From Lachnospiraceae bacterium UBA2860 (lineage in GTDB: Bacteria; Bacillota; Clostridia; Lachnospirales; Lachnospiraceae): a stretch of DNA of 26,107 bases. The notes below the pieces were generated by a model. The model ran no database searches. It was not told the DNA's origin and saw only the letters and a list, made by a program, of their open reading frames with translations. Both the position numbers and the translations under genes were made by a program. Position 1 is the first letter of the stretch; each line of letters begins with the position of its first letter. Location: positions 1 to 26,107 of the forward strand of contig DEFE01000060.1 in the NCBI GenBank assembly GCA_002350625.1, given 5' to 3'. Of this stretch, positions 24,387-26,107 are shown in pieces.

Positions 24387-24446
24387 ATGGTGACGATCGG
24401 ACAGTGTGCGCCATGTTGACGATCGAACAGTGCAGATGATGGTGAC
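24387..24446 (+). repeat. 26-bp tandem repeat (2.3 copies) running into the zincin start
   Basis: ATGGTGACGATCGGACAGTG (24387-24406) and ATGTTGACGATCGAACAGTG (24413-24432) match at 18 of 20 positions, 26 bases apart. A third unit begins exactly 26 bases later as ATGGTGAC (24439-24446), which is the start of the zincin gene. Read in their own frames, the units begin M-V-T-I, M-L-T-I and M-V-T-Y. They may therefore be duplicated copies of the gene's 5' end. The first two frames stop within about ten codons. Confidence 0.75.
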
Positions 24447-24834
24447 TTATGAGGATTTTGTAAGAATACTGAACGAAGAGGTGGCGCTCCTGCCGGCGTA
24501 TGTCCACGAGGAGTTAAACGGAGGCGTCTTAGCGGATCCGAGTTCATACCTGCATCCCGGACGGGTGGCAGACGATCTTTATATCCTCGGGACCTATTCG
24601 GTGGACCCGGTTTTCGGAAAACAGATCGTCCTGTATTACGGGTCTTTTACGGCGTCCCTCGGCGAGGCGGGAGAGACGGTTTACCGGGAACAAATCAGGG
24701 AGACGGTCCGCCATGAGTTCCTTCACCATCTGGAGACGAGAGCGGGCGCGCGGAAAAAGGGAACTCTTATCGAAGAGGACGCCCGGAGGCTGGCGGCCTA
24801 TTACAGAAATCATGCGGCGGATCACACGCAGTGA
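24436..24834 (+). CDS. Small zincin-like metallopeptidase family protein
   Basis: The 132-residue protein belongs to the minimal zincin family (PF06262 type). It has a zinc-binding HEFLHHLE (HExxH) motif near residues 95-102 and a conserved segment ending LGEAGETVYREQIRETVRHE, with typical DDLYILGTY and IVLYYGSF strands before it. There is no signal peptide, so it acts in the cytosol; substrates of this family are unknown. Two ATGs lie together (24436, 24439) and neither has a ribosome site. A 27-codon frame from ATG 24356 ends at TGA 24437-24439, overlapping the start, so coupled initiation is possible. The stop codon lies in the arm of a hairpin. Confidence 0.85.
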   Translation: MMVTYEDFVRILNEEVALLPAYVHEELNGGVLADPSSYLHPGRVADDLYILGTYSVDPVFGKQIVLYYGSFTASLGEAGETVYREQIRETVRHEFLHHLETRAGARKKGTLIEEDARRLAAYYRNHAADHTQ

Positions 24835-24844
24835 TCCGCCGCAT
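24812..24844 (+). terminator. Strong hairpin at the zincin 3' end
   Basis: ATGCGGCGGATCAC and GTGATCCGCCGCAT form a perfect 14-bp stem with loop ACGCA. The TGA stop (24832-24834) is in the 3' arm. Only a poor T-rich stretch (ATCATTTC) follows, so this may be a terminator of low efficiency or an mRNA-stabilising hairpin. Confidence 0.55.
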
Positions 24845-24883
24845 ATCATTTCAGAAGTAAGGAGAACCGTTTTTCTGAGACTG

Positions 24884-24911
24884 TTGACAGAATCGTTGCA
24901 TTAAATATAAT
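24884..24911 (+). promoter_or_regulatory. Strong sigma-A promoter of the DUF308 gene
   Basis: Both hexamers are perfect: TTGACA (24884-24889) and TATAAT (24906-24911), with a 16-base spacer. The start point would be near 24918, leaving a leader of about 50 bases that contains a small CGGAG/CTCCG hairpin. Confidence 0.8.
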
Positions 24912-24970
24912 AAACACGGAGTTGAAAGCTCCGCATCAATAAAATCTGATTCAAAAAGGAGAACAACAGT

Positions 24971-25477
24971 ATGGCATTTTTAGGTATCTTATGCGGCATT
25001 ATTCTGGTCCTTGCGGGCATTTCCTTCATGGCGACGCCTCTTGCGACTTATCTGGCGACAGGCTACATCTTTGCGATCATGCTTCTTGTCGTCGGCATCG
25101 TCGGGATCGTGAATTTCATCAATAAGAAGACAAGCGCGCTGAGCTTCGTCACCAGCATTCTCGCGGTCATCGTGGGCCTTGTCTGCGTGTTCCGCCCCGG
25201 CAAAACACTGGTATTTGACGGCATCGGCCTCATCCTCATCGCCGTCTGGCTCATCGTCGGAGGCCTGACGCATGTGGTGACTGCCATCCAGTCCCGCGGG
25301 TACAACAGAGGATGGTTCTGGAGCGTTCTGGCCGGGATCCTGGCCGTTGCCGCCGGCATTCTTTCCTTCTACAATCCGGTCGTCACAGCCCTGACTGCGG
25401 GCACGATCATCGGCGTCCTGTTTGTGATTGTCGGCGTCAATATGATCGTTGCGGGCGCAAGTGCGAGCGCTGAATGA
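24971..25477 (+). CDS. DUF308 / HdeD-like membrane protein
   Basis: The 168-residue protein is almost entirely hydrophobic, with six predicted membrane segments in pairs. Its repeating G-I-L-x-V-x-x-G-I and VVGIVGIVNF patterns are typical of DUF308, the HdeD family. HdeD is linked to acid resistance in Escherichia coli, but the activity of DUF308 proteins in Firmicutes is not known. ATG 24971 has AAAGGAG in good position, and a consensus promoter suggests high constitutive expression. The potassium-channel gene begins 58 bases after the stop on the same strand, so the two may be co-transcribed. Confidence 0.85.
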   Translation: MAFLGILCGIILVLAGISFMATPLATYLATGYIFAIMLLVVGIVGIVNFINKKTSALSFVTSILAVIVGLVCVFRPGKTLVFDGIGLILIAVWLIVGGLTHVVTAIQSRGYNRGWFWSVLAGILAVAAGILSFYNPVVTALTAGTIIGVLFVIVGVNMIVAGASASAE

Positions 25478-25535
25478 TTCTAAAAAAGCGAGACGCCGTC
25501 TGATGTTGACGGAAAGAGAATGAGGCGGGAAGGAT

Positions 25536-25958
25536 ATGAAGAAGCTGCGGGTTCTATGGCGGATCATGAAGCAGACCGGCGCGGACAGGATACTGCTGGG
25601 ATTTATAGGATTCTATGCCATCTGCGCGCTCATTGTATGGCTGGGTGATCCTCAGATTGCGACATACAGAGATGCTCTGTGGTATTGTTACGCCGTGATC
25701 ACGACCATAGGCTTCGGCGACGTGCTTGCGACGTCGCCCGTCTCAAGGACCGTCTCCGTGATTCTTTCCATATACGCCGCCCTGGTGCTGGCGATCGTCA
25801 CGGGCGTCGTCGTGAACTTTTACATGCAGGTGGTAGAGATGCGTCAGTCGGAGACAATCACGTCGCTTCTTGACAGATTGGAGCACCTGCCGGAGATGTC
25901 CCGGGATGAGCTGGAGAAGCTTTCGGGAGACATAAAGAACTTGCGGAATAAACGCTGA
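25536..25958 (+). CDS. Two-TM potassium channel (Ion_trans_2 family)
   Basis: The 140-residue protein has TM1 (about 18-38), a pore helix and the potassium selectivity filter TTIGFGD near residues 56-62, and TM2 (about 70-95). A charged helical C terminus of about 45 residues follows and could form a coiled coil. It lacks an RCK or voltage-sensor domain, so it is a minimal KcsA-like channel that should form a tetramer in the membrane. GGAAGGA precedes ATG 25536. A clear terminator follows at 26044. Confidence 0.9.
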   Translation: MKKLRVLWRIMKQTGADRILLGFIGFYAICALIVWLGDPQIATYRDALWYCYAVITTIGFGDVLATSPVSRTVSVILSIYAALVLAIVTGVVVNFYMQVVEMRQSETITSLLDRLEHLPEMSRDELEKLSGDIKNLRNKR

Positions 25959-26043
25959 AGACTGCCTGATCCGTCCGCGGATGTTTAAGCTCGAAGTGAT
26001 ATCGGTAGCCGCGGATGAACCCGGCAGCCGGGAAGAAAGATAT

Positions 26044-26081
26044 AACACCGTTCAAATCGAGATGAACGGTGTTTATTTTTT
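26044..26081 (+). terminator. Rho-independent terminator after the channel gene
   Basis: AACACCGTTCA and TGAACGGTGTT form a perfect 11-bp stem around an 8-base loop, followed by TATTTTTTAT. It lies 85 bases after the channel stop. The interval contains no supported gene. Confidence 0.88.
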
Positions 26082-26107
26082 ATAAACTAAAACTTCCCAT
26101 AGCAAAA

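Noticed and set aside
24310..24439. Short frames at 24310-24369 and 24356-24439 as real small genes
   Set aside because: The AAGGAGGAG at about 24321 is inside the first frame and about 26 bases from the second ATG, so neither start is supported. Only the overlap of the second with the zincin start is worth noting.

Overview
The window looks like a chromosomal segment of a GC-rich Clostridia bacterium, most likely a member of the Lachnospiraceae. This is inferred from strong AGGAGG-type ribosome sites, a YesM/YesN two-component pair beside a sugar ABC transporter without its own ATPase, a clostripain-family peptidase, and a very large multidomain c-di-GMP protein. There are no rRNA or tRNA genes, CRISPR arrays, phage genes or complete insertion sequences, and no gene-free stretch reaches 300 bases.

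Layout. (1) 1-67: possible last codons of a metzincin-like gene. (2) 101-763, minus: a HAD phosphatase. (3) 869-3163, plus: an ECF sigma factor, a membrane zf-HC2 anti-sigma factor and a DUF4097 repeat protein, joined by GTGA/ATGA overlaps behind a good ECF-type promoter. (4) 3222-6709, minus: a DUF89 phosphatase, a secreted C11 cysteine peptidase and a shikimate-kinase-like P-loop kinase. (5) 6796-7740, plus: an HTH-Uma2 nuclease-fold fusion behind a promoter covered by helically phased AAACGGTTG repeats. (6) 7792-17728, plus: a carbohydrate locus with response regulator, two permeases, sensor kinase, solute-binding protein, GH127 beta-L-arabinofuranosidase and a frameshifted MFS transporter. 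(7) 17842-24296, plus: a small HTH regulator, a family 5 solute-binding protein with no permease, a 1401-residue dCache-HAMP-GGDEF-EAL-PAS-like-GGDEF protein and a DUF2007 protein. (8) 24387-26081, plus: a small zincin preceded by a 26-bp tandem repeat, a DUF308/HdeD-like membrane protein and a two-TM potassium channel.

How the genes may work together. In region 6, the kinase and regulator probably sense an arabinofuranoside-type glycan or its breakdown products and switch on import and cleavage. In region 7, a solute-binding protein beside a receptor-type c-di-GMP phosphodiesterase resembles the NspS-MbaA arrangement of Vibrio, in which a binding protein reports a ligand to a membrane c-di-GMP enzyme. 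This is the best candidate here for an under-described system.

Two sequence-level patterns cut across the genes. A dispersed palindrome family built on TGACA-n-GGGGTC(A/T)GACCCC-n-TGTCA is present in six copies, two of which supply the stop codon of the neighbouring gene. A strand-biased oligomer, GAAAATGGC, occurs seven times on the plus strand and was not found on the minus strand.
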